DNA of 64,000 nucleotides from JBDTCO01 sp039923495 (GTDB lineage Bacteria; Myxococcota_A; Polyangia; Palsa-1104): contig JBDTCO010000006.1 in assembly GCA_039923495.1 (NCBI GenBank), positions 40,575 through 104,574 of the forward strand, read 5' to 3'. The notes beneath the pieces were generated by a model. It had not been told where the DNA came from and did no database searches. It saw only the letters and a program-made list of their open reading frames with translations. Both the position numbers and the translations under genes were made by a program. Positions 23,760-33,654 of this stretch are shown piece after piece; position 1 is the stretch's first letter; each line of letters opens with the position of its first letter.

Positions 23760-25295
23760 TCAGTGGCAATCCGGCGGCAAGAGCCCCGGCCGCTCGAGCG
23801 CACAGACCCAGCGCCGCCCATCGGGGATGCACCGCGTGAGGTAGCCCGCGCGCACGTACTCGACGGGCGTGCGCGGGACGAGTGGCCCCGTCTCGTCGGT
23901 GGCTGCGAAGTGCGGGTGGTTGAGCACGAGGTCCGGCATCCACGCGACGACCTGCGCCGCGGACGCTTCCTTCGTGTGGCCGGGATCGTAGTCGCGCGTG
24001 ATGCCGGGATGCATCGCGACCTCGCGGGTGTTGAGGCCGAGCGTGTCGAAGGTGCGAAAATCGGTCTCCCACGGGATGACGCCGGCGGGCCGGACGCTCA
24101 TCGACGTCGATGGCGGATAGCAGCGCGCGAACGCCCGCCCGGCCCCGCGCCACTGCCGGGCGTAGCTCTTGACCGACACGATGACCTTGCCCGAGTCGAG
24201 CAGACCCTTCGAGACATCGTGCAGGCCTTGCATCTCGACGATCGCGAGCGCCGCGCAGGCGATCCCGACGACCATCTGCACGATGCGCTGTCCCGGTAGC
24301 TTCACGAGCACGAGGCCGAGGCCGGCCGCGATGAACGCCCACGCGGCCGGCACGAGCGGCTGGTAGAACCGGTGGCCCTCGAGGTAGTCGCCGCCGGCCG
24401 CTGCATACGTCCAGCACGACGCGAGCAGCCACGGCATGAACGCGAACGTCGCCGCACGACGCCGCGGCCCGCCGAGGATCGCCACCACCGGCGCCGCGAG
24501 CAGCACCGCGCCGATGTAGCGCGCCTTTGCGAACTCCTCGAGGTCGGGCACGCCGCGCTTGAAGAAGCGCACGCCCGAGAGCTTCGCGTAGTACGTGTTG
24601 GGCAGCGGGTAGCCGTAGTAGAGCCAGTGCCCGAAGAACAGTGTGGAGATCAGCAGCACCGTGAGCCCGAACCAGCCGGCCGCGCGACGTCGCTCGTCAC
24701 CATGGCTGCGCAGCACGACGAGCGCGTCGTGCAGCAGCGCGACGGCGACGAGGATCACGCACTCGGGCCGCGCGAGGTACGCGAGCACGCACGCGCCCGC
24801 GCGAGCCGCGTTCGGCAGGCGATGCACCGCGAGGCTGAGCAGCAGCAGCACCGCACAGACCGCAGCGAACGGGGTCTCCATGCCGGGCGCGGCCCACGTG
24901 ATCCAGTCGCCCGAGGACAGCGTCATCGCGCACGCACACAGCGCGAGCGCGAACGACGCACCGAGGCGACGCGCGAGCAGGACTGCCATCCATCCGCCGA
25001 GCAGCCCGAAGAGGTTGGAGGCGAGCACCGCCACGCGCGGACCGTTGAAGCCGAGCTTGAGCAAGAGCGCGAGAAAGAGCGTCCAGCCCGGGCTCGTGAA
25101 CCCATCGACGCGGTCGTCGAGGTTGAACGACAGGTGCCCGTGCACGGCGAGGTTGCGCGCGTAGCGCAGCGTGATGAAGGTGTCGTCGAAGTCGAAGTCT
25201 CCGACGAGCCTGACCTCGCGAACCCAGTAGATCGCGAACCCGACGAGCGCGGCCAGGACCGCGAGCTGGGCGACGCGGCGCTCGGGGATCTTCAC
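23760..25295 (-). CDS. GT-C-fold membrane glycosyltransferase (AftB-like)
   Basis: This 511-residue polytopic membrane protein has about ten to twelve helices. The first loop holds the GT-C signature: DFDDTFITLRYARNLAVHG at about 34-52, then LSFNLDDRVDGFTSPGWTLF. This DD-x-FI-x-RYxxN...RVxGxTSPxW pattern is found in mycobacterial AftB arabinosyltransferases and in many uncharacterised bacterial GT-C enzymes that use lipid-linked sugars. A periplasmic C-terminal part of about 150 residues follows (WETDFRTFDTLGLNTREVAM, MPDLVLNHPHF) and ends in CALERPGLLPPDCH. The ATG at 25295 is chosen. Sugar donor and acceptor are unknown; an envelope glycan role is likely. Confidence 0.8.
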   Translation of the reverse strand: MKIPERRVAQLAVLAALVGFAIYWVREVRLVGDFDFDDTFITLRYARNLAVHGHLSFNLDDRVDGFTSPGWTLFLALLLKLGFNGPRVAVLASNLFGLLGGWMAVLLARRLGASFALALCACAMTLSSGDWITWAAPGMETPFAAVCAVLLLLSLAVHRLPNAARAGACVLAYLARPECVILVAVALLHDALVVLRSHGDERRRAAGWFGLTVLLISTLFFGHWLYYGYPLPNTYYAKLSGVRFFKRGVPDLEEFAKARYIGAVLLAAPVVAILGGPRRRAATFAFMPWLLASCWTYAAAGGDYLEGHRFYQPLVPAAWAFIAAGLGLVLVKLPGQRIVQMVVGIACAALAIVEMQGLHDVSKGLLDSGKVIVSVKSYARQWRGAGRAFARCYPPSTSMSVRPAGVIPWETDFRTFDTLGLNTREVAMHPGITRDYDPGHTKEASAAQVVAWMPDLVLNHPHFAATDETGPLVPRTPVEYVRAGYLTRCIPDGRRWVCALERPGLLPPDCH

Positions 25296-25342
25296 GACGG
25301 CACGTATCTCCCGTCGTTCACCCCACCGTCAAGGAATCAAAG

Positions 25343-25837
25343 CTAGTCACACGCGTGCAGGTCGCAGCGACGGAAGCTCCAGCCGACGGGCTCCATCCAC
25401 GAGACCTCGCCGGCGACGGCGCGGACGGTGACCTGCGACAGCGCGGTGGTGCCGTTGCCGAAGTCGAGCGTGATGTCGCGCGCGATGCCGTCGGTGCACT
25501 CGCCGCCGACGAGGACGGTGGAGGCGTCCGCGCTGTACCAGTCGGTGCCGAACGCGCACGAGACGCCGGTCTTCGTGTTGTGCACGAGGCCTGCGCCCTG
25601 CATCGGGGCGACCGTGTTGCCTTCGATGACCGACCGCAGCGTCGTGAGCGTGCCGCCGCCCTGGAAGACGTAGTCGGAGAACGACGTCGCATCGTTCGAT
25701 GCGGTCGCGCGCCACGAGCCGACATAGCGCTGCGCGTACGAGTCGTTTGCAGGTAACGAGGCTCCAGCATCGCACCCGGTAGCGAAGCCGGCAGCGACGG
25801 GGAACAGCGTGGCGAGGACGAGAGCAATCCGGGTCAT
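25343..25837 (-). CDS. Hypothetical lipoprotein
   Basis: This 164-residue exported protein has the signal MTRIALVLATLFPVAAGFAT followed by GC, with the likely lipid-bearing cysteine at 22. The mature part is beta-rich (YVGSWRATASNDATSFSDYVF, GGGTLTTLRSVIEGNTVAPM) with paired cysteines (SCAFGTDW, GGECTDG, RRCDLHACD). It resembles small lipocalin-like or secreted beta-barrel proteins but I cannot name a family. It lies 47 bp upstream of the glycosyltransferase gene on the same strand and may be cotranscribed with it. Confidence 0.7.
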   Translation of the reverse strand: MTRIALVLATLFPVAAGFATGCDAGASLPANDSYAQRYVGSWRATASNDATSFSDYVFQGGGTLTTLRSVIEGNTVAPMQGAGLVHNTKTGVSCAFGTDWYSADASTVLVGGECTDGIARDITLDFGNGTTALSQVTVRAVAGEVSWMEPVGWSFRRCDLHACD

Positions 25838-25920
25838 GGTGTCTCCTTGTTTCGAGGCACCGTAACCGGGCAGATCGAGGGTCGCGAGTTTTTGGTCTCT
25901 CGAAAGACGACCGGGCGTGG

Positions 25921-26148
25921 CTACTTCGGCGCGGCGGGGTTGAAGAACAGCGTGATGGCGAGGCAGTGGAACGCTTCGTCACTCGACTGGGTGACGATCT
26001 TGTCGACGACCTGCACGGCCGGGTTCGCGGTGAGCCATGCGGTGATCTTTTCGCCGAGCTGATCACGCTCCGCGGCCATGGTCGCGGAGAAAACCTTCAC
26101 GGCGGTGAAGTTGAGGGCGTTGCTGCCCGAGCTGCTTGAAGAGGCCAT
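25921..26148 (-). CDS. Small hypothetical protein (75 residues)
   Basis: This is a short cytoplasmic protein: a serine-rich start (MASSSSSGSN), then FTAVKVFSATMAAERDQLGE, a helix KITAWLTANP, a strand VQVVDKIVTQSSD and a final strand FHCLAITLFFNP. The beta-alpha-beta-beta arrangement suggests a small ferredoxin-like fold; I know no function for it. The ATG at 26148 is preceded by a purine-rich GGAAGAAGAA. It lies 21 bp downstream of the isopropylmalate-synthase-like gene on the same strand and is probably the last gene of that operon. Confidence 0.65.
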   Translation of the reverse strand: MASSSSSGSNALNFTAVKVFSATMAAERDQLGEKITAWLTANPAVQVVDKIVTQSSDEAFHCLAITLFFNPAAPK

Positions 26149-26169
26149 TTTGATTCTTCTTCCCGTCAC

Positions 26170-27462
26170 CTACGGCGCCTTCGCGCCTCGATGATCCTGT
26201 TGTTGTCGGTGCTGCGCGACGATGGTGCGGATCTCCACTTCGCTGAGGATGTGATCGCCCGCCTTCGCGGCCGCAAAGATCGCAGCGACGAGCGCCGGTG
26301 CGGGATCGATGCCACGCTTGGTCAGCCAGTAGACGACGTTGGACTCGCCGCTCATGTGGCCGATCTCGATCTCTTGCTCGCGTCCGAAGAGGCCCGCGGG
26401 CACCCCGGAGTAGATGCGGTCTGCGAGGAAGGCGTCGCCCTTCTTCTCCGCTTTTATGATCGCCGCCGCGTGCACACCGGTGGCCGTGCGAAAGGCATCG
26501 CTCCCGACGAGTGGATAGTTGTAGGCGATCGGTACCTCGCAGGCCTCGGACACCTTCGTGCAGAGCTCGATGAGGTGCGTGAGGTCGCGATCACCGAGCT
26601 CGCCGAGGAGCTTCAGGTTCACGAGGATCTGGTCGAGCGCCGCATTGCCGACGCGCTCGCCGACGCCGAGCATCGTGCCGTGCACGCGGTCGGCGCCGAA
26701 CTCGAGCGCGTAGATCGCGTTGGTCACGCCGAGGCCGCGGTCGTTATGGCCGTGCCAGTCGATGGCGACGTGGTTGGCACCGCGCTCCGCGAGGAAGCGC
26801 TGGGTCCAGCCGATGAGCGTGCGGATGCCGTCGGGCGTGGCGTGTCCGACCGTGTCGCACAGGCAAAGGCGCGTGGCGCCGTGCTCGATGGCGTTGTCGA
26901 ACAGCGCGGAGAGCACCTCGGGCCGCGAGCGCGTGGTGTCCTCGGTGACGTAGGTGACCGGCAGCCCGTTCTTCACGGCGAGCGAGATCGCCTGGCCGGA
27001 GAGCTCGAGCATGCGCGGCAGCTCCCAGTTCTCGGCGTACGCGCGCACGGGCGACGAGCCGATGAACGCCATCACCTCGAGCGACATGCCGGTGCGCTGG
27101 CTGACCTCGATGATCGCGGCGATGTCGTTCACATGCGTGCGCCCCGCACAGGCGGGCCGGATCTTCAGCTTCTCGTCGCGGATGGCCTCCGCGATGCGCA
27201 CGCAATCATCCACGGCGCGCTTGCCCGCGCCGGGCAGGCCGATGTCGACCGCGTCGATCCCGATCTGCTCGAGCAGGCGCAGGATCGTGAGCTTGTCCTC
27301 GATGCCGGGATCGCGCACCGATGGCGACTGGATGCCATCGCGCAGCGTCTCGTCGAAGAACGAGAACGGCTTCTTGAGGAGTGGGCCCTTTCTTTCGACC
27401 TCGTTCCAGTCGTAGATGATGTCGGCCTCGGACAGAGGCCCGTTGCTGCCGGGGTTGCTCAC
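26170..27462 (-). CDS. Isopropylmalate/homocitrate-synthase-like enzyme (LeuA2 type)
   Basis: This 430-residue member of the HMGL/DRE-TIM family condenses an acyl-CoA with a 2-oxoacid. The active-site motifs are visible: FFDETLRDGIQSPS at 35-48 (catalytic arginine R41 and metal ligand D42), the metal pair H237/H239 in DWHGHNDRG, and N249 nearby. The helical subdomain after the barrel is present (TGVHAAAIIKAEKKG), but the C-terminal leucine-binding regulatory domain of classical LeuA is absent, so leucine feedback is not expected. The GTG start at 27462 overlaps the thiolase stop (GTGA). Two bigger partners upstream, a thiolase and a fused dehydratase, suggest a chain-elongation or acetyl-CoA-using pathway. 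The true substrate is unknown. Confidence 0.85.
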   Translation of the reverse strand: MSNPGSNGPLSEADIIYDWNEVERKGPLLKKPFSFFDETLRDGIQSPSVRDPGIEDKLTILRLLEQIGIDAVDIGLPGAGKRAVDDCVRIAEAIRDEKLKIRPACAGRTHVNDIAAIIEVSQRTGMSLEVMAFIGSSPVRAYAENWELPRMLELSGQAISLAVKNGLPVTYVTEDTTRSRPEVLSALFDNAIEHGATRLCLCDTVGHATPDGIRTLIGWTQRFLAERGANHVAIDWHGHNDRGLGVTNAIYALEFGADRVHGTMLGVGERVGNAALDQILVNLKLLGELGDRDLTHLIELCTKVSEACEVPIAYNYPLVGSDAFRTATGVHAAAIIKAEKKGDAFLADRIYSGVPAGLFGREQEIEIGHMSGESNVVYWLTKRGIDPAPALVAAIFAAAKAGDHILSEVEIRTIVAQHRQQQDHRGAKAP

Positions 27463-28652
27463 GCCTCGATGACCACCGCGATGCCCTGACCGCCGCCGAT
27501 GCACGCCGAGCCGACCGCGCGCTTGCCGCCGCGACGACGCAGCTCGTGCGTGAGGTGCGCCATGATGCGCGCGCCCGAGGCGCCGAGCGGATGACCGAGC
27601 GCGATGGCGCCACCGTCCACGTTGGTGCGTTCGCGGATGAGGCCGAGCTCCTTTTCGACCGCGAGGTACTGCGGCGCGAAGGCCTCGTTGACCTCGACGA
27701 GATCGAAGTCGGCGATCTTGGTGTTCGTGCGGTCCATGACCTGGCGGATCGCGGGCACCGGCCCGATGCCCATGATCTTCGGATCGACGCCGGCGATGCC
27801 CCAGCTCGTGATCTTGGCGAGCGGCGTCCAGCCGTTCTTCTCGCCGGCCTCCTTCGAGCACAGCACGAGCGCAGCGGCACCGTCGCAGATGCCCGACGCG
27901 TTGCCGGCGGTGACGACGCCATCCTTCTTGAACACGGTCGGCAGCTTGGCGAGGATCTCGGGCGTCGTGGTGGGACGCGCGTGCTCGTCGACGGAGAAGG
28001 CCACGGGACCCTTCTTGCTCTTGAGCTCGATGGGCGCGATCTCCTCCTTGAAGCGACCGGCCTCGTTCGCCGCGGCCCATGTCTGCTGCGAGCGCAGCGC
28101 GTAGTCGTCGCACTCCTTGCGGGTGATCTTGTGCTGCTCGGCGAGGTTCTCGGCGGTCATGGCCATGGGCAGGCCCGTGAACGTGTCGGTGAGCGAGTCC
28201 CACAAAGAGTCGGACAGCTGACCCGGACGACCGAACGGCAGGCCCGTGCGCGCGCCGTAGATGACGTGCGGCGCCTGCGACATCGACTCCGTACCACCGA
28301 CGAGCGAGACCTCGGACTCACCGAGCAGGATGCTCTGTGCGCCCTGCACGATGGCCTCGAAGCCGGAGCCGCACAGCCGGTTGACCGTGAGCGCGGGGAC
28401 GGGGATCGGCACGCCCGAGCGCAGGCCGACGTGGCGCGCCAGGTAGATCGCGTCGCGCGAGGTCTGCTGCACGTTGCCGAAGAAGACGCTGTTCACGCGC
28501 TCCGGAGAGACCTTGCCGGCGGTGAGCGCGGCCTTCGCGGCCTCGACGGCGAGATCGGTGGCGGACAGATCCTTGAGGGCACCGGAGAACGCACCGAACG
28601 CGGTGCGCTTGGCGGCGACGATCCAGATTTCGCGGGAGAGCTTGTGGGCCAT
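27459..28652 (-). CDS. Acetyl-CoA acetyltransferase / 3-ketoacyl-CoA thiolase
   Basis: This is a thiolase of 397 residues. The acyl-accepting cysteine is in NRLCGSGFEAI (about residue 93). The second active-site elements are NEAFAPQ, GHPLGASGAR and the C-terminal CIGGGQG. Residues IALGHPLGASGAR keep the catalytic histidine. It either joins two acetyl-CoA to acetoacetyl-CoA or cleaves 3-ketoacyl-CoA; sequence alone does not separate these. The ATG at 28652 lies 13 bp after the dehydratase stop, and the gene overlaps the next one by 4 bases (GTGA). It is the middle gene of a three-enzyme operon. Confidence 0.93.
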   Translation of the reverse strand: MAHKLSREIWIVAAKRTAFGAFSGALKDLSATDLAVEAAKAALTAGKVSPERVNSVFFGNVQQTSRDAIYLARHVGLRSGVPIPVPALTVNRLCGSGFEAIVQGAQSILLGESEVSLVGGTESMSQAPHVIYGARTGLPFGRPGQLSDSLWDSLTDTFTGLPMAMTAENLAEQHKITRKECDDYALRSQQTWAAANEAGRFKEEIAPIELKSKKGPVAFSVDEHARPTTTPEILAKLPTVFKKDGVVTAGNASGICDGAAALVLCSKEAGEKNGWTPLAKITSWGIAGVDPKIMGIGPVPAIRQVMDRTNTKIADFDLVEVNEAFAPQYLAVEKELGLIRERTNVDGGAIALGHPLGASGARIMAHLTHELRRRGGKRAVGSACIGGGQGIAVVIEA

Positions 28653-28664
28653 GGGTGGTACTCC

Positions 28665-30644
<1,980 letters not shown>

Positions 30645-30668
30645 GGGAACCTCGAACCGAGCAGGCAA

Positions 30669-30696
30669 AATATGCTTTGTATGCGGGCTCTTGCAA
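30669..30696 (-). promoter_or_regulatory. Candidate promoter for the dehydratase-thiolase-synthase operon
   Basis: Read on the minus strand, TTGCAA (30696-30691), 16 bases, CATATT (30674-30669). Each hexamer matches at 4 of 6 positions. The region is the most AT-rich stretch in the neighbourhood and lies 25 bp upstream of the dehydratase ATG. Confidence 0.4.
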
Positions 30697-30825
30697 GGTG
30701 GATCCGCGTCGAGCAAAGCCTGCATAAGACTGCGAGCTCGCGGCAAACCCGCGCAGGCACGACAAAGGTCGAGTGACGAGCGGCGCTGGCGACGCGCATT
30801 ACATGATGGGAAATTGCAGGTCCTG

Positions 30826-31479
30826 ATGCCGAAGCTGCCCCTCATCCTCATCCTCGACTTCGACGGCACCGTCACCGAGCGCGACATCGGTGACGAGATC
30901 TGCGAGCGCTTCGCCCACGAGAGCTGGAAGGCGATCGACGACCTCTGGGTGAAGAACGAGATCACGCTCCCGGAGGCGCAGCGCCGCATGTGGGCGCTCG
31001 CTCGCTGCACGCGCGACGAGGCCGTGCAGCACGCGCGCGACGTGGGGCACCGACGCCCGGGCCTGCACGCGCTGCTCGATGCCGTCGAGAAGATGGGTGC
31101 AGAGGTGTGGCTCGCGTCCGGCGGCTTCGACTTCTACGTCGAGGCGCTGCTCGCCGAGGAGAGCCCGCGCTTCGCACGCCGCTATTACAACGCCACGCGC
31201 TTTGCCGATGGCCTCGTCGAGGTCTCGTTCCCGCACGAGGCGCTCGCGTGCGACCGGTGCGCGGTCTGCAAGGGCAAGGTCTGCGACGAGGCGCGGTTGC
31301 TCGCGGAGCGCGTCATCTTCGTCGGCGACGGCTCGTCCGATCGCTGCGCGGTCGGGCGCTGCGACGCGCTCTTCGCCGTCGAGGGCGGCATCCTCGATCG
31401 ACACTGCAAGGAGCGCCGTGCCGAGGTCACGCGCTTCCGCACGTTCGACGAGGTGACGCGTGCTATCATGAATCCGTGA
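30826..31479 (+). CDS. HAD-family phosphatase (SerB/MtnX-like)
   Basis: This 217-residue haloacid-dehalogenase phosphatase has the nucleophile and acid pair D11/D13 in LDFDGTVTERD, the threonine-type motif in EVWLASGGFDFYV, and the acidic loop GDGSSDRCAVGRCD. The cap region and spacing resemble phosphoserine phosphatase and the MtnX methylthio-ribulose phosphatase group. A run of cysteines, CDRCAVCKGKVC, is unusual for SerB but typical of MtnX-like proteins. Substrate is not certain. The ATG at 30826 is chosen. Its stop overlaps the next gene's GTG start (GTGA). It is divergent from the dehydratase gene. Confidence 0.85.
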   Translation: MPKLPLILILDFDGTVTERDIGDEICERFAHESWKAIDDLWVKNEITLPEAQRRMWALARCTRDEAVQHARDVGHRRPGLHALLDAVEKMGAEVWLASGGFDFYVEALLAEESPRFARRYYNATRFADGLVEVSFPHEALACDRCAVCKGKVCDEARLLAERVIFVGDGSSDRCAVGRCDALFAVEGGILDRHCKERRAEVTRFRTFDEVTRAIMNP

Positions 31480-31712
31480 GCGACGAGGAACGACGCGCAC
31501 GAGCCGAGGCCCGACAGGCGTGGCCCATCCTGCGCGCTGAGCTGGCGGATGAGCAGGCGCCCGACGTGAGCGGTTTGTCGGCGGGAGAACGAGTGGCGAT
31601 GGTGTGGGCGCTCACGCTCGATGCGTGGGCCTCCTCGGGGCGAGAGCTTCCCGTGTACGAGCGTCGTGATGTTCCTGGAAAGTTGCGACGCCTCGCCGAT
31701 GACCGTTGCTGA
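31476..31712 (+). CDS. Small partner protein of a nucleotidyltransferase (possible antitoxin)
   Basis: This 78-residue cytoplasmic protein starts at GTG (SDEERRARAEARQAWPILRA) and ends LPVYERRDVPGKLRRLADD. It has a charged helix followed by SAGERVAMVWALTLDAW. I recall similar short proteins, of the form AExRxxWP...AERxAMxWxLTLxAW...PxYxRxxxPxRL, preceding nucleotidyltransferase genes in many proteobacteria, but I know no accepted name for them. It overlaps the phosphatase stop by 4 bases and the next gene by 14 bases, so it is tightly coupled to both. An antitoxin role is inferred from this context alone. Confidence 0.65.
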   Translation: MSDEERRARAEARQAWPILRAELADEQAPDVSGLSAGERVAMVWALTLDAWASSGRELPVYERRDVPGKLRRLADDRC

Positions 31713-32166
31713 GCTCAACGATGACTTTCGAGACATGTTCACCTGTCTCATCGAGCAAGGCGTGGACTATGTCGTCGTCGGGGCTCACGCCCTGGCAATG
31801 CACGGCATCCCGCGGGCGACTGGCGACATCGACATCCTCGTGAGACCCAGCGCCGACAATGCTGCGCGTGTCGTTCGTGCGCTCGAACGCTTCGGTGCGC
31901 CGCTGGAAGCGCATGGCATCGCGGCATCCGACTTCGAGCGCGAGGGCAACGTCTATCAGGTGGGCCTGCCTCCTCGCCGGATCGATCTGTTGACCTCCAT
32001 CACGGGAGTCGACATCGAGGACGCCTTCAGGACGCGCGTCGAGGCCAGCGTCGGTGCACTGCGCTTGCAGTTCATCGGGCGGGCCGCGCTGCTGCAGAAC
32101 AAGCGCGCGACGGACCGCCCCAAGGACCGCGCCGACGTGATCGAGCTCGAGAAGCTCGGCCGCTGA
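31699..32166 (+). CDS. Nucleotidyltransferase (AbiEii/MNT-like)
   Basis: This 155-residue protein has the minimal nucleotidyltransferase fold: a helix, VDYVVVGAHALAMHGIPRAT, then GDIDILVRPSADNA with the metal aspartates D-x-D, and a third acidic position in RIDLLTSITGVDIED. Such domains transfer nucleotides to proteins or RNA and serve as toxins (AbiEii type) or antitoxins (MNT type). A C-terminal basic helix (LLQNKRATDRPKDRADVIEL) resembles those of the group. The ATG at 31699 overlaps the small upstream ORF by 14 bases. Whether it is toxic cannot be told from the sequence. Confidence 0.8.
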   Translation: MTVAELNDDFRDMFTCLIEQGVDYVVVGAHALAMHGIPRATGDIDILVRPSADNAARVVRALERFGAPLEAHGIAASDFEREGNVYQVGLPPRRIDLLTSITGVDIEDAFRTRVEASVGALRLQFIGRAALLQNKRATDRPKDRADVIELEKLGR

Positions 32167-32167
32167 G

Positions 32168-32929
32168 TCAGGCCTTCTTGCGGTCGATCGCGAACGGCGA
32201 GAAGGCCTGGCACACCGGCATGAGCTGCATGCCGTTCACGTTCATGTGCGCGGGCAGCGTCGTGACCCACAGCACCGCCTCGGCGATGTCCTCCGACGTG
32301 AGCGGCTGCGTCCCCTCGTAGACCTTGTCCGCACGCGCCTGATCGCCGCCGAAGCGCACCGTCGAGAACTCGGTGCCGCCGCACAGGCCGGGCTCGAGGT
32401 TGGTGACGCGCACCGGGGTGCCGAGCAGGTCCGCGCGCAGGTTGAGGCTGAACTGATCCACGAAGGCCTTCGTCGCGCCGTACACGTTGCCGCCTGGATA
32501 CGGATAGCGCCCCGCGACGGAGCCGATGTTCACGACGTGGCCGCGACCGCGCTCGACCATGCCGGGCAGGAGCGCGCGCGTGACGTACGCCAGGCCCTTG
32601 ACGTTGGTGTCGATCATGCGGTCCCAGTCGTCGAGGTCGGCCTCGTGCGCCCTGGCGAGCCCGAGCCCGAGGCCGGCGTTGTTGACGAGCACGTCGACGG
32701 CTGCGAACTCCGCGGGCAGCGAGTCGACACACGCGCTCACGCCTGCGCGATCACGCACGTCGAGCACCCGCGCAAGGAGGTTCGGCCCGAGCTGTCGGGC
32801 GAGCTCGTCGAGGCGATCTTGCCTGCGACCGGTGGCGACGACTCGGTCGCCGCGATCGATGAAGCGCTTCGCGATCGCGGTGCCGAAGCCCGCGGTGGCA
32901 CCGGTGACGAAGACGGTGAGATGGCTCAT
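32168..32929 (-). CDS. Short-chain dehydrogenase (YdfG-like)
   Basis: This 253-residue NAD(P)-dependent oxidoreductase has a Rossmann motif TGATAGFGTAIAK (9-21), VVATGRR for NADP, NNAG (83-86) and the catalytic S137, Y150 and K154 (NIGSVAG, VYGATK). The sequence through EPGLCGGTEFSTVRFGGD and the C-terminal MNVNGMQLMPVCQAF closely resembles the YdfG type, which oxidises 3-hydroxy acids such as L-allo-threonine or serine. The ATG at 32929 is chosen. The upstream region contains the five-unit 40-bp tandem repeat. The gene is convergent with the nucleotidyltransferase, with one base between the two stops. Confidence 0.92.
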   Translation of the reverse strand: MSHLTVFVTGATAGFGTAIAKRFIDRGDRVVATGRRQDRLDELARQLGPNLLARVLDVRDRAGVSACVDSLPAEFAAVDVLVNNAGLGLGLARAHEADLDDWDRMIDTNVKGLAYVTRALLPGMVERGRGHVVNIGSVAGRYPYPGGNVYGATKAFVDQFSLNLRADLLGTPVRVTNLEPGLCGGTEFSTVRFGGDQARADKVYEGTQPLTSEDIAEAVLWVTTLPAHMNVNGMQLMPVCQAFSPFAIDRKKA

Positions 32930-32977
32930 CCGAGTCGAGTAGCACAGGTCGGCGCAGGAGCGGCGACCGGCTGGTGC

Positions 32978-33177
32978 GAGGTCAGAACGCGCGCGAGCAA
33001 CGCGCGGAGGGAGACGTGAGGTCAGAACGCGCGCGAGCAACGCGCGGAGGGAGACGTGAGGTCAGAACGCGCGCGAGCAACGCGCGGAGGGAGGCGTGAG
33101 GTCAGAACGCGCGCGAGCAACGCGCGGAGGGAGGCGTGAGGTCAGAACGCGCGCGAGCAACGCGCGGAGGGAGGGGA
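32978..33177 (+). repeat. Five tandem copies of a 40-bp unit
   Basis: The unit gaggtcagaacgcgcgcgag + caacgcgcggagggagacgt repeats with an exact 40-bp period, units beginning at 32978, 33018, 33058, 33098 and 33138. Copies differ only at the 3' end: units 1-2 have agacgt, 3-4 have aggcgt and the last ends agggga. Each unit contains CGCGCG-agcaa-CGCGCG, an inverted repeat that can form a stem. There are no spacers between units. It sits in the upstream region of the short-chain dehydrogenase gene. Confidence 0.92.
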
Positions 33178-33181
33178 GGCT

Positions 33182-33200
33182 CATCGGGCTCCGCCCGATG
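33182..33200. terminator. Perfect hairpin next to the repeat array
   Basis: CATCGGGC-TCC-GCCCGATG is a perfect 8-bp stem with a 3-base loop. It lies directly between the tandem repeats and the two related hairpins of the DUF2237 end. There is no U-tract. A factor-independent terminator is possible but weak. Confidence 0.45.
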
Positions 33201-33205
33201 AGGGG

Positions 33206-33257
33206 AGGCGGGAAGGCCGCCCCCTAAAAGAAGCGGAGGCGGAAGGCCGCCCCCTAA
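33206..33257. repeat. Two copies of an AGGCGG(g)AAGGCCGCCCCCTAA hairpin
   Basis: Copies at 33206-33227 and 33237-33257 differ by one G. Each has a GGCGG/CCGCC stem around GAAGG or AAGG. The second contains the stop codon of the DUF2237 gene. Together with the hairpin at 33182 and the 40-bp array this makes a dense repeat cluster of about 280 bp. Confidence 0.6.
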
Positions 33258-33625
33258 TTAATATCCACCGCGTGGGCCTTGAGCGCCTCGAGCGACACGA
33301 TGTCGAGCGTGTCGACGTGCGTCGCGGCGATGAAGACCTTAGGCGCCTTGCCGGCGTCGTACGCCTCTTTCCAGCGCGCGGCGCAGAGGCACCACTTGTC
33401 GCCGGGCTTGAGGCCCGCGAAGCCGTGCGCGGGCGCGGCCGTCGAGAGGTCGTTGCCGCGCGCGCGGCTGTACGCGAGGAAGTCCTCGGTCACCTGCACG
33501 CAGACGGTGTGGACGCCGCGATCGGTGTCGTCGGTGTCGCAGCAGCCGTTGCGGAAGTAGCCGGTCTTGGGGCGCTCGCTGCACATCGCGAGCGGTGTGC
33601 CGAGGACGTTGAGCGAGGGTCGCAT
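33254..33625 (-). CDS. DUF2237 family protein
   Basis: This 123-residue protein matches DUF2237, a small family without known function. Features are LNVLGTPLAMCSERPKTGYF, GCCDTDDTDRGVHTVCVQVT, FLAYSRARGNDL and KPGDKWCLCAARWKEAYDAG, with seven cysteines in conserved-looking positions, so metal binding is possible. The ATG at 33625 has a GGAGG five bases upstream, which favours it over the GTG at 33631. The final residues reach into a hairpin repeat, and the stop lies inside it. It is probably monocistronic. Confidence 0.85.
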   Translation of the reverse strand: MRPSLNVLGTPLAMCSERPKTGYFRNGCCDTDDTDRGVHTVCVQVTEDFLAYSRARGNDLSTAAPAHGFAGLKPGDKWCLCAARWKEAYDAGKAPKVFIAATHVDTLDIVSLEALKAHAVDIN

Positions 33626-33654
33626 GCACACCTCCTACGCCAACGAGGTGTGCC

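Noticed and set aside
32978..33177. Possible CRISPR array
   Set aside because: The 40-bp units are directly adjacent with no spacers and there are no cas genes.
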